From an uncultured bacterium (lineage in GTDB: Bacteria > Cyanobacteriota > Vampirovibrionia > Obscuribacterales > Obscuribacteraceae), in NCBI GenBank assembly GCA_913063055.1, contig CAJXZK010000036.1, positions 1 to 32,151 of the forward strand: a stretch of 32,151 nucleotides of DNA, in the 5' to 3' direction. Under the pieces are notes generated by a model. It had not been told where the DNA came from and did no database searches. It saw nothing but the letters and a program-made list of their open reading frames with translations. A program made the position numbers and the translations under genes. This document shows positions 22,641 through 30,953 of this stretch, one piece after another. How positions within the stretch are numbered: the stretch's first letter is position 1; each line of letters begins with the position of its first letter.

Positions 22641-23645
22641 TTACAAGCGAAAAAGCTTTTTCACATATTGGCGCACGCCGGTCATTTTATCCACCATAGG
22701 ATCAGAGTATGAATCGTCTTTATTTATTTCCTGTACAAGAGATCTTATAGTCTCAGCAAAAGCTTCGCCGGGGTCTAAGTAGTAAGAGTGCTTTCGTTTT
22801 TCTTCCGCAGAGATGGTGCTTAAGTCTGCCGCATGTAGTTTGCTAAACTCTGTTTTCCCAGAGTATCCGCCAATATCGTCTACGGCGTGGCCAATTTCGT
22901 GGTACACACTTCCAATAATCCGTTCTTCCGAATATCGCTTCAGTAGTATCTCTGCGCCGCGTTTTTTCGGCCTTTCGTATATGTAGCAATCTCGGCCATA
23001 GGTTCTTGCTTCTTCTTCGCCCATTGTCGATGATGGGTCGGTGGGCTTGATTCCATCGCCAGAGCCGGGCCAGGGGTCGGTTATATTCGGCGCGATCGTG
23101 AGAGTGGCTTTGCCGTCACACAGATACGTGTTTATTTGAGGAGGCAGCGATGCTATCGCTTTCATTACAGCATTGACTGTGGCCTGACAAACTCGGGGAT
23201 GGCCTGGCAAGGCGCGGTGCACTCTCACTCGGTCGACAAAGCCTCGGTCTGGCTTGCCTGGTTCTGCCAGGCTTCCTAGCTTTGCTGCTATATAAGCGGT
23301 GCTGTTTTTCGGGTCTAGTTTGATCAGGCAATTTCTTGCCACGGTGGCTTCCGTTGAGTCGGCAAAGCGCTCAGTAACTGTAATATAGGCTTCCATGGCA
23401 TAAGGTATCTGCCCTTTGCCCAAATAGGAGTGGCCGAGGTAGAGCCAAGCGCCAGGTGAGTTTTCTCCGGCCTGTATGCAATTGCGAAAGGCAGTTGTTG
23501 CTGCTGCGTAATTTCTTGCGTTGTATAGTGCAACGGCCTCTTCAAGTTGGCTGCCTTTGGCCTCAGCGAAGCTTCCAGAAAGTATTGTGAGCAGCAGTGC
23601 GGCGAAAATTTGTGGAAGACTTTTGATTGTCAGTCTAGGCGGCAC
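22641..23645 (-). CDS. Exported TPR protein with HExxH metallopeptidase domain
   Basis: 334 residues. Signal peptide at 1-29 (LLLTILSGSFAEAK), TPR-type helices at about 33-125 (LYNARNYAAATTAF, AWLYLGHSYLGKGQIPYAMEAY), and a metallopeptidase domain at about 150-334. That domain has HEIGH (H249, E250, H253) and the downstream Glu in GEAFAE (E294), the gluzincin/lethal-factor-like arrangement. The start is GTG 23645, sharing its G with the TAG of the preceding esterase gene (TAGTG), so the two are coupled. It acts outside the cytoplasm on an unknown protein. The motif spacing resembles the toxin-like protein at 10217, but overall sequence similarity is low. Confidence 0.82.
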   Translation of the reverse strand: MPPRLTIKSLPQIFAALLLTILSGSFAEAKGSQLEEAVALYNARNYAAATTAFRNCIQAGENSPGAWLYLGHSYLGKGQIPYAMEAYITVTERFADSTEATVARNCLIKLDPKNSTAYIAAKLGSLAEPGKPDRGFVDRVRVHRALPGHPRVCQATVNAVMKAIASLPPQINTYLCDGKATLTIAPNITDPWPGSGDGIKPTDPSSTMGEEEARTYGRDCYIYERPKKRGAEILLKRYSEERIIGSVYHEIGHAVDDIGGYSGKTEFSKLHAADLSTISAEEKRKHSYYLDPGEAFAETIRSLVQEINKDDSYSDPMVDKMTGVRQYVKKLFRL

Positions 23646-24400
23646 TATGAAATCTCTTTCTGCGTGTCGTCAAGATAAATCAATAGCATGTCTTTCCAGA
23701 ATGGCCAGTCATGTGCAAATCCATCCCATGTATAGAATGAGTGTGGCACATCTCTTTCTGTCAGGGCTTGAGACAACATCACATTGCTATCGTAGAGCGG
23801 GTCTGTCTGCCCGATCGGAAAAATCAATTCGACCTTTTTCAATTTATCGATTTGCTCTTGGGATGCCGCTTTTATTAGTGGCACCGGATTGCATTCGAGA
23901 ACGCTGTTTTGATCGCAGTCGTGAATCCAGTTGAATACGTCGTACGGCGCACTCATTTGCACGAAGTCGTAAGGCCCGCTCATGGCCACGCATTTGTTGA
24001 AGCTTTGAGGGAAGCGAACTGTTATATTCATGGCGTGATAAGCGCCCATACTGGCGCCTAGTGCTATGACAAAATCGTTGTTGTTCATTTGCTCTGTGAA
24101 TGGCAGAACTTCATCAATCACATACTGGTGATAATCAAGATGGCGAGCCCCTTTTTCGCTGGGGCTCAATTCGGTGTTCCACCAGCTTTCTGTGTCTACG
24201 CTATCGAGGCAAAATATTTGCAGCTTGCCTTGCTCGATGTGGTGCTCGAGAGTTTTAATCATCTCGCGATTTTCCCAGTCATAGAATCGACCGCATGATG
24301 TGGGAAAAACAAGAACTCTGGCACCCGAATCGCCAAAGACTAGCAATTCCATTTCTCTGTCGAGACTGGCGCTGTGCCACTTGTGATATTGTCTGTTCAT
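23645..24400 (-). CDS. Alpha/beta-hydrolase fold esterase
   Basis: 251 residues from ATG 24400; a longer frame from 24454 adds 18 residues without support. It begins MNRQYHKWHSASLDREMELLVFG, as in a common family of stand-alone esterases. The nucleophile elbow is GASMGAY (S117). The Asp in GQTDPLYD (D200) and His in GFAHDWPFW (H230) complete the triad. No signal peptide is seen, so the enzyme is likely cytoplasmic. The natural ester is unknown. It is first in a coupled pair with the exported metallopeptidase, an odd combination whose logic is not evident. Confidence 0.85.
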   Translation of the reverse strand: MNRQYHKWHSASLDREMELLVFGDSGARVLVFPTSCGRFYDWENREMIKTLEHHIEQGKLQIFCLDSVDTESWWNTELSPSEKGARHLDYHQYVIDEVLPFTEQMNNNDFVIALGASMGAYHAMNITVRFPQSFNKCVAMSGPYDFVQMSAPYDVFNWIHDCDQNSVLECNPVPLIKAASQEQIDKLKKVELIFPIGQTDPLYDSNVMLSQALTERDVPHSFYTWDGFAHDWPFWKDMLLIYLDDTQKEIS

Positions 24401-24500
24401 GCTGGTCTTTCTATATTGGGGCAGCGTCACGACCAAGATTAGCATGTCCGGCATAATCTTGGTAATTTGAGCTGAGTTTTGGTCTGATTGCTAGAGTCTT

Positions 24501-24551
24501 GATGAAGGACCAGAATCTAGATGAAGAACCAAGAATCTAGATGAAGGTCTC
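24501..24551. repeat. Imperfect 19-20-bp tandem repeat
   Basis: Units GATGAAGGACCAGAATCTA (24501-24519) and GATGAAGAACCAAGAATCTA (24520-24539), followed by a partial third copy GATGAAGGTCTC. It lies between the esterase start and the hairpin at 24567. No function is assigned. Confidence 0.6.
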
Positions 24552-24566
24552 ATCGTTCTAATCAAT

Positions 24567-24594
24567 AAAGGCGACCCGCACACGGGTCGCCTTT
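24567..24594. terminator. Strong GC-rich hairpin terminator
   Basis: AAAGGCGACCCG pairs perfectly over 12 bp with CGGGTCGCCTTT, leaving a CACA loop. The run of A on one side and T on the other means it can act as an intrinsic terminator in both directions. No annotated gene ends directly before it on the plus strand, so it may end a short untranslated transcript or insulate the heat-shock operon from the esterase unit. Confidence 0.75.
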
Positions 24595-25017
24595 TACTTC
24601 AATCCAGCGTCATAAGCTGGTTCCAATTCAGTTATGGGCTATTCACTTTTCAAACGTTTTAACTGCAAAAGCCTCCTTTTCTAAGTAAGATTTTGAAGTT
24701 GTCTAACGAAAGGAAATTGAACTTTCCAATTACGAAATTAGCAAAAAATGGAACCCCTATGGCGTCTGTTAATATTTTCTTTCGTTTTCTAATTAAGGCC
24801 TCTAAGCGAGAGCCGGCGCCACTATTTATAAAAAAATCATTCAAATTTGGGCAGTGCTTTTACCATTGTTTTTTAATTTATTTCAGAGCAAAGGCGACTT
24901 GTTGATAGATGAATAGCCACTGTCAGCAATGGTATCGCAATTCGGCTCACCGCCGATGGCGGGCAAAAAATTGATTTGAAAATTGAGTATTTGTAAGTAA
25001 TTAAGGAGGGTTACGTT

Positions 25018-25452
25018 ATGTTCTTCCAAGAACTTGCATCACCATTTGATTCAGCAGCGCAGATGAATATTCTGCAAGAGCGCATGAGGCGGCTTGCTGA
25101 CAGCATGCAAGGCGGTAGAAAGAATGAGTTTCCGCCTATCAATGTATGGGCTTCAGAGGAAAAAATTGTTGTGGTTGCTGAAGTGCCTGGCATTGATGCT
25201 GCCGATATTGACCTTCAGGTATGTAATCAGACCGTGACTTTAAAGACCAAACGTGACTTGGCTGAGCCTCAAGAAGGTCAGATTTATCATCGACGGGAAC
25301 GCGGTCACGGAGAGTTTACTCGGTCTATAGAGTTACCGTATGCGATTGATGTAGAGAAGGTCGATGCCTCATTTAGCAATGGCATGCTGCGAGTTGAGTT
25401 TACACGCGCAGCCTCTGATCTTCCCAAGAAAATTACTGTTCATGCATCGTAA
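25018..25452 (+). CDS. Hsp20-family small heat-shock protein, first of three
   Basis: 144 residues. Short N-terminal arm, then the alpha-crystallin domain (about 38-140) with VVVVAEVPGIDAADIDLQV-type strands, GEFTRSIELP and NGMLRVEFTRA. The C-terminal I-x-V motif (ITV) contacts neighbouring subunits. The protein holds unfolding clients for ATP-dependent chaperones. AAGGAGGG lies about 9 bases before ATG 25018, one of the strongest ribosome sites in the window. First gene of a three-gene operon. Confidence 0.92.
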   Translation: MFFQELASPFDSAAQMNILQERMRRLADSMQGGRKNEFPPINVWASEEKIVVVAEVPGIDAADIDLQVCNQTVTLKTKRDLAEPQEGQIYHRRERGHGEFTRSIELPYAIDVEKVDASFSNGMLRVEFTRAASDLPKKITVHAS

Positions 25453-25483
25453 TTCACTTCAAATTTAAGAGGAGGTTTCTATC

Positions 25484-25885
25484 ATGACCGGTGCTATTGC
25501 AGAACGCAAAGAAGAAGTTGCTACCCCTCAAAGCGGCGAACCAGTTCGCAATAGGCGTGTTTTTGCGCCGTTGGCTGATATTTACGAAACTAATGAGCGG
25601 ATATTCGTTTTGGCCGACATGCCTGGGGTAGATGAACAGACGATAGATATAACTCTAGAAAAAAACGTACTGACTATTGAGGGGTATACTTCTTCGCAAA
25701 CTGAAGCTGGCCTTCGCCTTGTTCATTGCGAGAGCCCCGAAGGCAACTACCGGCGTGTCTTTCTCTTGTCTGAAGAAGTTGACAGAGAAGGCATTGAAGC
25801 GACCGTAAAGGACGGTGTGCTGAAGCTTGTACTGCCAAAGTCAGCAAAGGCGATGGCTCGAAAGATCACAGTGAAAACAGAGTAA
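25484..25885 (+). CDS. Hsp20-family small heat-shock protein, second of three
   Basis: 133 residues, 31 bases after the first copy and preceded by AGGAGG. The alpha-crystallin domain starts after a Gln/Glu-rich arm (PLADIYETNERIFVLADMPGVDEQTIDITLE) and includes YRRVFLLSEEVDREGIEATVKDGVLKLVLPK, with a terminal ITV motif. Its strand 2 lacks the usual length of polar loop, giving the shortest copy of the set. The divergence between copies implies old duplication or separate recruitment rather than recent tandem copying. Confidence 0.92.
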   Translation: MTGAIAERKEEVATPQSGEPVRNRRVFAPLADIYETNERIFVLADMPGVDEQTIDITLEKNVLTIEGYTSSQTEAGLRLVHCESPEGNYRRVFLLSEEVDREGIEATVKDGVLKLVLPKSAKAMARKITVKTE

Positions 25886-25914
25886 AGTCCCCATTTTAAA
25901 TAGGAGGAATAACT

Positions 25915-26472
25915 ATGGACTTCAAATTATTACCTTCAAAATGGCTCAATAAGAAAAATGGATTAGAGGTGCGCAGAGACGACAAGGCTGATGTCTCGGG
26001 TCATCAAACTGAGCATCCGGTCTATTCTTTGCAGACTGAGGTAAACAGGCTGTTCGATGATTTCTTTCGCGCCGCCGAGATGCCAATGTTTGGCCGGACA
26101 TTCTCACTCTCACCGTTTGGTGATTTAGATAGTGGCGCAATCACTCCGCGAATCGATGTTCATGAGACTGATAAGGAACTTCGTATCGCAGCTGAACTGC
26201 CGGGTCTAAGTGAAAACGAGATTGACGTTTCGCTTTCGAGAGATGTTCTTACGATCAGCGGTGAGAAGAAACAAGAGCGTGAGCAAAACGTCAAGGGCTG
26301 GTATCGCATGGAGCGCAGCTACGGAGCCTTTAGCCGATCGGTGCCTTTGCCTTTTGAAGTTGATCAGGATAGCTGTAAAGCGACATTTAAAAATGGTGTG
26401 CTTACAGTTTCGCTGACTAAGACGGCTCAGGCTCAAGCGCAGACGAAATGCATTCCGATTAAGCGAGAGTAG
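25915..26472 (+). CDS. Hsp20-family small heat-shock protein, third of three
   Basis: 185 residues with a longer N-terminal arm containing EVNRLFDDFFRAAEMPMFGRTF, the class-typical aromatic segment. The alpha-crystallin domain follows (PRIDVHETDKELRIAAELPGL, ERSYGAFSRSVPLP, FKNGVLTVSLTK), with a C-terminal IPI motif. AGGAGG lies 7-8 bases before ATG 25915 and the gene starts 29 bases after the second copy. It is the most canonical member. The operon ends at a hairpin near 26535. Confidence 0.93.
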   Translation: MDFKLLPSKWLNKKNGLEVRRDDKADVSGHQTEHPVYSLQTEVNRLFDDFFRAAEMPMFGRTFSLSPFGDLDSGAITPRIDVHETDKELRIAAELPGLSENEIDVSLSRDVLTISGEKKQEREQNVKGWYRMERSYGAFSRSVPLPFEVDQDSCKATFKNGVLTVSLTKTAQAQAQTKCIPIKRE

Positions 26473-26534
26473 TGAGAGTAGTTCTTCACCTAATCGTTTG
26501 ACTTACTGATCTTCTCAGCTCGGGAAGCTACTAG

Positions 26535-26556
26535 GAGCCTCGGGCAACCGGGGCTC
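26535..26556 (+). terminator. Hairpin after the Hsp20 operon
   Basis: GAGCCTCGG and CCGGGGCTC pair over nine positions (one G-U) around a GCAA tetraloop. The stem can be extended by CTAG/CTAG with a one-base bulge. It lies about 60 bases after the last Hsp20 stop. No T run follows, so it may act as an RNA-stabilising 3' hairpin or a weak terminator. Confidence 0.45.
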
Positions 26557-26752
26557 TCTAGTGACAATTAAGTTGTTATGTGAGGATTCTAACTCTATAC
26601 TGCCGATTGTTCGCTGATACAAGCGCTGATATAAGACTAGAATAAGCTCGATTCGAGAGAGTCTATTCCCTCGATTTTGAAATTCAAGTTAACGGTGGCC
26701 GCTTACTCGTGTAAGTGTAGTCGATCTATCACATCAATGAGGTGACAGTCTA

Positions 26753-27088
26753 ATGTCCGATGAGAAGTCCGTTGACAGAATCCAGAGTGCTGATTCTAAT
26801 GCCATGGAAGCAGCTCAGGCCAAAAGAGTTGGCCAAGATTTTCGCTGGCACTATGGTCGAGTTACTCGCCTGGGTAGTTATGATGTGATTACCGATGCAA
26901 TAGATCGCCGCTCGGTCACCATTATGTGGGAGTCTGGTGGCTTGAGCTGTCAGTATGGTGAGATTAGTGATGATCAATGGGAAATTTTGAAATTAGCGTT
27001 TATGAGTACTGGCATGGTCAGTATTCTTAGCGACCAGGGTGGGGAAGGTTGGATGTATGATTTGCGCTTCCTTGAGGCTGTGAGATAA
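26753..27088 (+). CDS. Small uncharacterised protein
   Basis: 111 residues, acidic N-terminus, then a beta-rich core (WHYGRVTRLGSYDVITDAIDRRSVTIMWES) and a Gly-rich C-terminal part. GAGGTGA lies about 8 bases before ATG 26753. No signal peptide, membrane span or recognised motif. It stands alone between the Hsp20 operon and a convergent exported protein. Confidence 0.65.
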   Translation: MSDEKSVDRIQSADSNAMEAAQAKRVGQDFRWHYGRVTRLGSYDVITDAIDRRSVTIMWESGGLSCQYGEISDDQWEILKLAFMSTGMVSILSDQGGEGWMYDLRFLEAVR

Positions 27089-27107
27089 CACCCAGGCTAC
27101 AGCTCCA

Positions 27108-27974
27108 CTATTTCACGCTAATGGTTAAGGGCAGATCTTTGCACTTGGCACCATCGGTGGTAGAAACTGTCAGAGTGGTGTTGCCCTGCCAGGTGAGCTT
27201 AACGCCATTTGGATAGAGAGTATCTATTGCCGCAGACTGTTTCGGTAGTATCTTGATCTGTCTTGCTGGTTTATGACTGTTAAGTGGGACGATGACTAGG
27301 TATTTGCCTGCTCCTTGTCCCACCACTTCATCTATCAGTGCGAGTATGCTGTCGTCTGGGCTCCAGGCGAATGATGGAATGAAGCTATGCACTGTTTTTA
27401 TGCCTTTGCCGTAACCGGGTCCTGAGAGCGGATAAATGGTGCGGTCGTTGACCTGAATGTATTCGCTGTGAGGCCATTCCGTAAAGTGAATCATTTGACC
27501 CACATGGGCAACAGCCTTTTTATTGTGTGACCAGGAAAAGTTGTAACCCAGATAATTGTGCAGTTCTTTGCCGTGAATATCAGTTAGCGAAAGGTACTCC
27601 ATGGAGGGGTTCATGTGGAACTGAATTCCCAGTCTGCTGTTGTCAATCCAGTACATATCGGTTATGCCGGAGTTGGGGCCAGCTGAATCTTTGGGGATAA
27701 AATCGGAGATTAGCTTGTTTTGAGGATCTCTGACACAGACTTTGCCTTTCGAGTATGAGGCCTTTAGCTTTTTGTCTGGGGAGAAAATGTATTGATCATC
27801 TTTAGGCGCTGCGCCTTGAGCGAACAGTGGTAGTGCTGGAATCAGGGGCAGCGCAAAGGCCGGAAGCAGCACGAAGAACAAGAGTAGCGGGAGACGCGCA
27901 GCGAGAGTCGGCAGCAGAGGGCTTGCCAATTTCACTTGCGTTTTAGTGCGATTTCTGGAATTTTGATGATTCAT
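27108..27974 (-). CDS. Exported beta-propeller-like protein
   Basis: 288 residues. An N-terminal basic region and a long hydrophobic segment (LLLFFVLLPAFALPLIPALPLFAQGA) form a signal peptide or anchor with likely cleavage near AQG. The rest has repeated blade-like units: YIFSPDKKLKASYSKGKVCV, MYWIDNSRLGIQF, NFSWSHNKKAVAHVG, FAWSPDDSILALID. The S-P-D and S-W-S-x-N/D motifs recall TolB/WD40-type propellers, although four or five blades are fewer than usual. It is last in the minus-strand series of exported proteins, 132 bases after the esterase gene, so it may have its own promoter. Function unknown. Confidence 0.7.
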   Translation of the reverse strand: MNHQNSRNRTKTQVKLASPLLPTLAARLPLLLFFVLLPAFALPLIPALPLFAQGAAPKDDQYIFSPDKKLKASYSKGKVCVRDPQNKLISDFIPKDSAGPNSGITDMYWIDNSRLGIQFHMNPSMEYLSLTDIHGKELHNYLGYNFSWSHNKKAVAHVGQMIHFTEWPHSEYIQVNDRTIYPLSGPGYGKGIKTVHSFIPSFAWSPDDSILALIDEVVGQGAGKYLVIVPLNSHKPARQIKILPKQSAAIDTLYPNGVKLTWQGNTTLTVSTTDGAKCKDLPLTISVK

Positions 27975-28106
27975 GAATTTACAACTAAGTGCACGGAAAA
28001 TAGTAACAGGTGCGCGACCGATTAGCTTGACTCAATCGCAGAATTCTGCGGCGATGCACTCTGGACATGGCGTCGATTGGCCCGGCTGTTGGAGCTGGTT
28101 TAATCG

Positions 28107-29054
28107 CTAGAGCATGCCAATTGTCTTCAACCAGGTCTCGACTAGCTGAGGCCATTTCGATACAGGCAGCTTTGATGGCCGCAAGCCAAATGCGTGCCCA
28201 CCTTGGGCATACAGGTGCATTTCCACAGGAACGCCAGCTGCTCTCAGGGCGCGGTAATAGACAAGTGAGTGTTCAACAGGATCAACCCGGTCGTCTTCAT
28301 TTTGCAACAGGAATGTCGGTGGCGTTTTGCTGGTGACGTGAATGTCCGAATTTAACTCGAACTTGTTTCTGTCTATCCATAAATGACCTGGATAAATCGG
28401 CGCAGCAAAGTCTGGTCGACAGCTTATTTTGTCAATGGCGTCGATGGGCTTATAGGCTCGTTTTTCGTAGGTGTTGCTAATCCAGGCGGCTAGATGCCCG
28501 CCCGCTGAAAATCCCAGTACGCCTATTTTGTGCGGATTAATATGCCACTCTGCTGCACGTGAGCGCACGAGGCTCATGGCTCTTTGTAGATCTTCTAGGG
28601 CCTGGACTGAACCTCGGGCTGGATAGAGTTTCGCACTTGGCACGCGATACTTTAGAAGAACGGCGGTGATGCCTTTTGAGGTGAGCCAGTCGCAAATTTC
28701 GGTACCTTCGAGATCCATAGCCAAAACTTTGTAGCCACCGCCGGGAATTACTACAACAGCAACCCCAGTGTTGTTGCTCTCCGGAGGTGAGTAGACTGTT
28801 ATAGTCGGCTTGGAGACGTTGTTCAGGCCTTCTGTTTTAGAGTTAAACTCTGGCCCTTTGGTGGGTAGTGCATCTGGCGGTTTGCCCGGCCAGAGTGGTA
28901 TCTGCACATGACCTGGTGATGGCTCCCATGCCTTCGCTGCCGTTGATGTCGTTGCCGGTTTGGTTGGCTCACTTCTATCTGCAGCGAGTGCTGAAGTGAG
29001 TGGCAACACCCCCAGCGCGCAGAGTGTGGCTAGGCAGGGTTTTAGTTTATTCAT
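28107..29054 (-). CDS. Exported BD-FAE/acetylxylan-esterase-like alpha/beta hydrolase
   Basis: 315 residues from ATG 29054, which overlaps the upstream stop by eight bases; a TTG five codons earlier lacks support. Signal peptide at 1-25 (LATLCALGVLPLTSALAA). The hydrolase domain has the oxyanion loop IPGGGYK (near 105), nucleophile GFSAGG (S183), acid in NEDDRVDP (D258) and base in GGHAFGL (H287). The LWPG start to the mature domain and the overall layout match the BD-FAE group of carbohydrate or small-ester esterases. It is coupled to the lipase-like gene upstream. Confidence 0.85.
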   Translation of the reverse strand: MNKLKPCLATLCALGVLPLTSALAADRSEPTKPATTSTAAKAWEPSPGHVQIPLWPGKPPDALPTKGPEFNSKTEGLNNVSKPTITVYSPPESNNTGVAVVVIPGGGYKVLAMDLEGTEICDWLTSKGITAVLLKYRVPSAKLYPARGSVQALEDLQRAMSLVRSRAAEWHINPHKIGVLGFSAGGHLAAWISNTYEKRAYKPIDAIDKISCRPDFAAPIYPGHLWIDRNKFELNSDIHVTSKTPPTFLLQNEDDRVDPVEHSLVYYRALRAAGVPVEMHLYAQGGHAFGLRPSKLPVSKWPQLVETWLKTIGML

Positions 29055-30936
29055 CGAATTTTGACTCAAAACAAGTTTTTATCATTGGCTTTGATACAAG
29101 CTCTGGCACCGTCAGTGGTGACTTCTGGAAGCGCGAGAGAATAGTGCCACAATAAATCCACTGCTCTTCGTTGGTTAGTCCGAGATTGCCATCGATCAGT
29201 GTTGATTCGTTGGCAAGGCCGTTCAGCTCTTGGGTAATGTCATTGCTGGCCGGTTGTCGCATGCGGCCAACAATGTCGAGCACTAGCTTCTGCCGGTCAT
29301 CTAGAGTGCTCTGGAACTTGAAGCCAATGTAGCTGTCTTTGTCTGCAATCATTTTGGCATAAACTTGTTCCAGCCAGCGTTCAAATTCTGAACTGAAATT
29401 TGAGTTTTGCAGAATCTTTCGCAGGTTTTCTGCGGTGACTATTCTTGGTGCTGGAGCGCCAGGGTAAACGTAATTTAGAGGCTGTCCGTCGAGCATCTTA
29501 GAAAGAGTCTGGTAGTAGCCCCAGGTGTTTTGCTGGCTAAGTTGTTGAGCTAAAGCGGCTTGATTTGGCGGTGAATTTGAAGCCGCATTAGAATTTGAAA
29601 TAGAATTTTGACCAGACGAGATGTCGCGCAGCATTGCTGCTCTAATGATGAACACTTCATGGGGATTGTCTTTGCTATTAGCAACGGCATTGAGCTTGTG
29701 TTGAACGCCGGCGTGTTCGCCTTTGTCTATGAAGAGTCCGACTATGGTGCCTGAAGTCGCTTCAACTACGCTATCTCCTTCTACCCAATAGTGTTGAGCT
29801 GTCGGGGCGATTTTGTCGAAGCTCGCTGCCCAGGTAGGGTCCCCAGGAATCGGTTGGGCGTATGCCATTAATGTTGTATTGTTCCAAGGCCAGCTTTTTA
29901 CTTCTTGTCGCAACTGATCGCCGTAGGTGCCTTGTAGCACAGCGCTGACAAACTGACTGCCGAGACCGGCTCCCAGGCTGTGGCCGGTAACATAGATGTG
30001 CTCTGGTGCTGGATAGTTCTGCTCAAGATATCTGCAGCAGGCGGTTATTGGTCCAAGCATGGTTGGCAGGGCTTCGGCAAAGCCCTTGGTGACTTTGCCA
30101 ACTTTGCTAATTAAGGGCTGCTCAATTTGTTTTGTGCCACCAAGGTCGGTGATCCAGTCCGGATTACCTTTAGCGTCTCCAATGGCATCCTGTGCTTTCC
30201 AGACTGTTTTGCTCAGTGATGATCCGCTGCGGCTGCCGCGAAAAACAATGTGGGCGTCGTAGCCCGTTGCTGTTTTCTTCATTAGCACAAAGCCCATGGG
30301 GCTCCACGATGGTTGGGTGGTGCCGACAATTCCAGTGCCACCTTCAAAGACAATCAGATGGTCTTCGCCACTAGGATATTCGCGAATTTGAAAGCGTTCA
30401 ATATCGCCGCAAGGAAATGCGCTTGGCTTGGACTTGTAGCGCATTCCGTCAATCTTTTTGATGTTTTTGGTGATGTAGCTTGGCGCCAAGACGGCAAGGA
30501 ACTGTTCGCCATCACGGTTGAAAGTGGGAAGCTTGGCATCGATATATTTGTAGTTCGTGAGAATGGGGTCTAGATTTAGGTTGGTATCACTCCAGCCCCG
30601 CGCTGCGTTTGGGCCGCTGTAATAGCCTTGGCCAAAGCTCTGGTTATTGGCCTGGGAGCTGCCTAGTTTTGCTGCATATTCATGGGTGAAGCGACAGATG
30701 TTGTTGCGTCGATCGCTGCCAATGCGAGACATCATGTCGTACCATGGGTCAAGCGGCAGGCAGAGTGATTGGTGGTAGAGCTGATAGGCGAGGGTACAAA
30801 GGTCTAAATTGAGGACTGCTTCTGGTACTGAATCTACTTCTGATTTAGTTTCATCGGCAAGGGCTGGCGATACAAATAAAACAATGGCGCAGTAAATAGC
30901 AATGGCGACATTTTGATAGCGATAGCCTGAGTACAT
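29047..30936 (-). CDS. Exported class-3-lipase-like protein
   Basis: 629 residues with a signal peptide (about 1-28, cleaved after ALA). The alpha/beta-hydrolase core of the fungal-lipase (class 3) type shows YDAHIVFRGSRSG (the oxyanion strand) and VTGHSLGAGLGSQF with nucleophile S320. A likely acid is in WVEGDSVV, and His is available in the EHAGVQHKL region. An N-terminal segment of about 200 residues and a helical C-terminal tail of about 200 residues are not recognised. AAGGA lies about 8 bases before ATG 30936, 17 bases after the preceding stop. It probably hydrolyses lipids or esters outside the cell. Confidence 0.82.
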   Translation of the reverse strand: MYSGYRYQNVAIAIYCAIVLFVSPALADETKSEVDSVPEAVLNLDLCTLAYQLYHQSLCLPLDPWYDMMSRIGSDRRNNICRFTHEYAAKLGSSQANNQSFGQGYYSGPNAARGWSDTNLNLDPILTNYKYIDAKLPTFNRDGEQFLAVLAPSYITKNIKKIDGMRYKSKPSAFPCGDIERFQIREYPSGEDHLIVFEGGTGIVGTTQPSWSPMGFVLMKKTATGYDAHIVFRGSRSGSSLSKTVWKAQDAIGDAKGNPDWITDLGGTKQIEQPLISKVGKVTKGFAEALPTMLGPITACCRYLEQNYPAPEHIYVTGHSLGAGLGSQFVSAVLQGTYGDQLRQEVKSWPWNNTTLMAYAQPIPGDPTWAASFDKIAPTAQHYWVEGDSVVEATSGTIVGLFIDKGEHAGVQHKLNAVANSKDNPHEVFIIRAAMLRDISSGQNSISNSNAASNSPPNQAALAQQLSQQNTWGYYQTLSKMLDGQPLNYVYPGAPAPRIVTAENLRKILQNSNFSSEFERWLEQVYAKMIADKDSYIGFKFQSTLDDRQKLVLDIVGRMRQPASNDITQELNGLANESTLIDGNLGLTNEEQWIYCGTILSRFQKSPLTVPELVSKPMIKTCFESKFDE

Positions 30937-30953
30937 TTAGTTTTCCTTTTCAG

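Larger units (their letters stand above)
24401..25017. other. Long gene-poor region upstream of the heat-shock operon
   Basis: 617 bases. From left to right it holds the esterase leader, a short imperfect repeat (24501-24551), a strong hairpin (24567-24594), then an AT-rich block (about 24640-24900). In that block, overlapping short ORFs on both strands (24659-24844 minus and 24693-24905 plus) lack ribosome sites and relatives. A small stem CCGCC/GGCGG near 24949-24961 and the Hsp20 ribosome site lie near the right end. No CIRCE (GAGTGC/GCACTC type) element was found. Confidence 0.5.

Noticed and set aside
24659-24905. Overlapping ORFs on both strands in the AT-rich block
   Set aside because: No ribosome sites, no recognised relatives, and mutual overlap; AT-rich composition alone can give such frames.
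24668-25009. CCTCCTT at about 24671 complementary to the Hsp20 ribosome site, as part of an RNA thermometer
   Set aside because: The complementary run is more than 300 bases from the ribosome site and short, so chance pairing is more likely.
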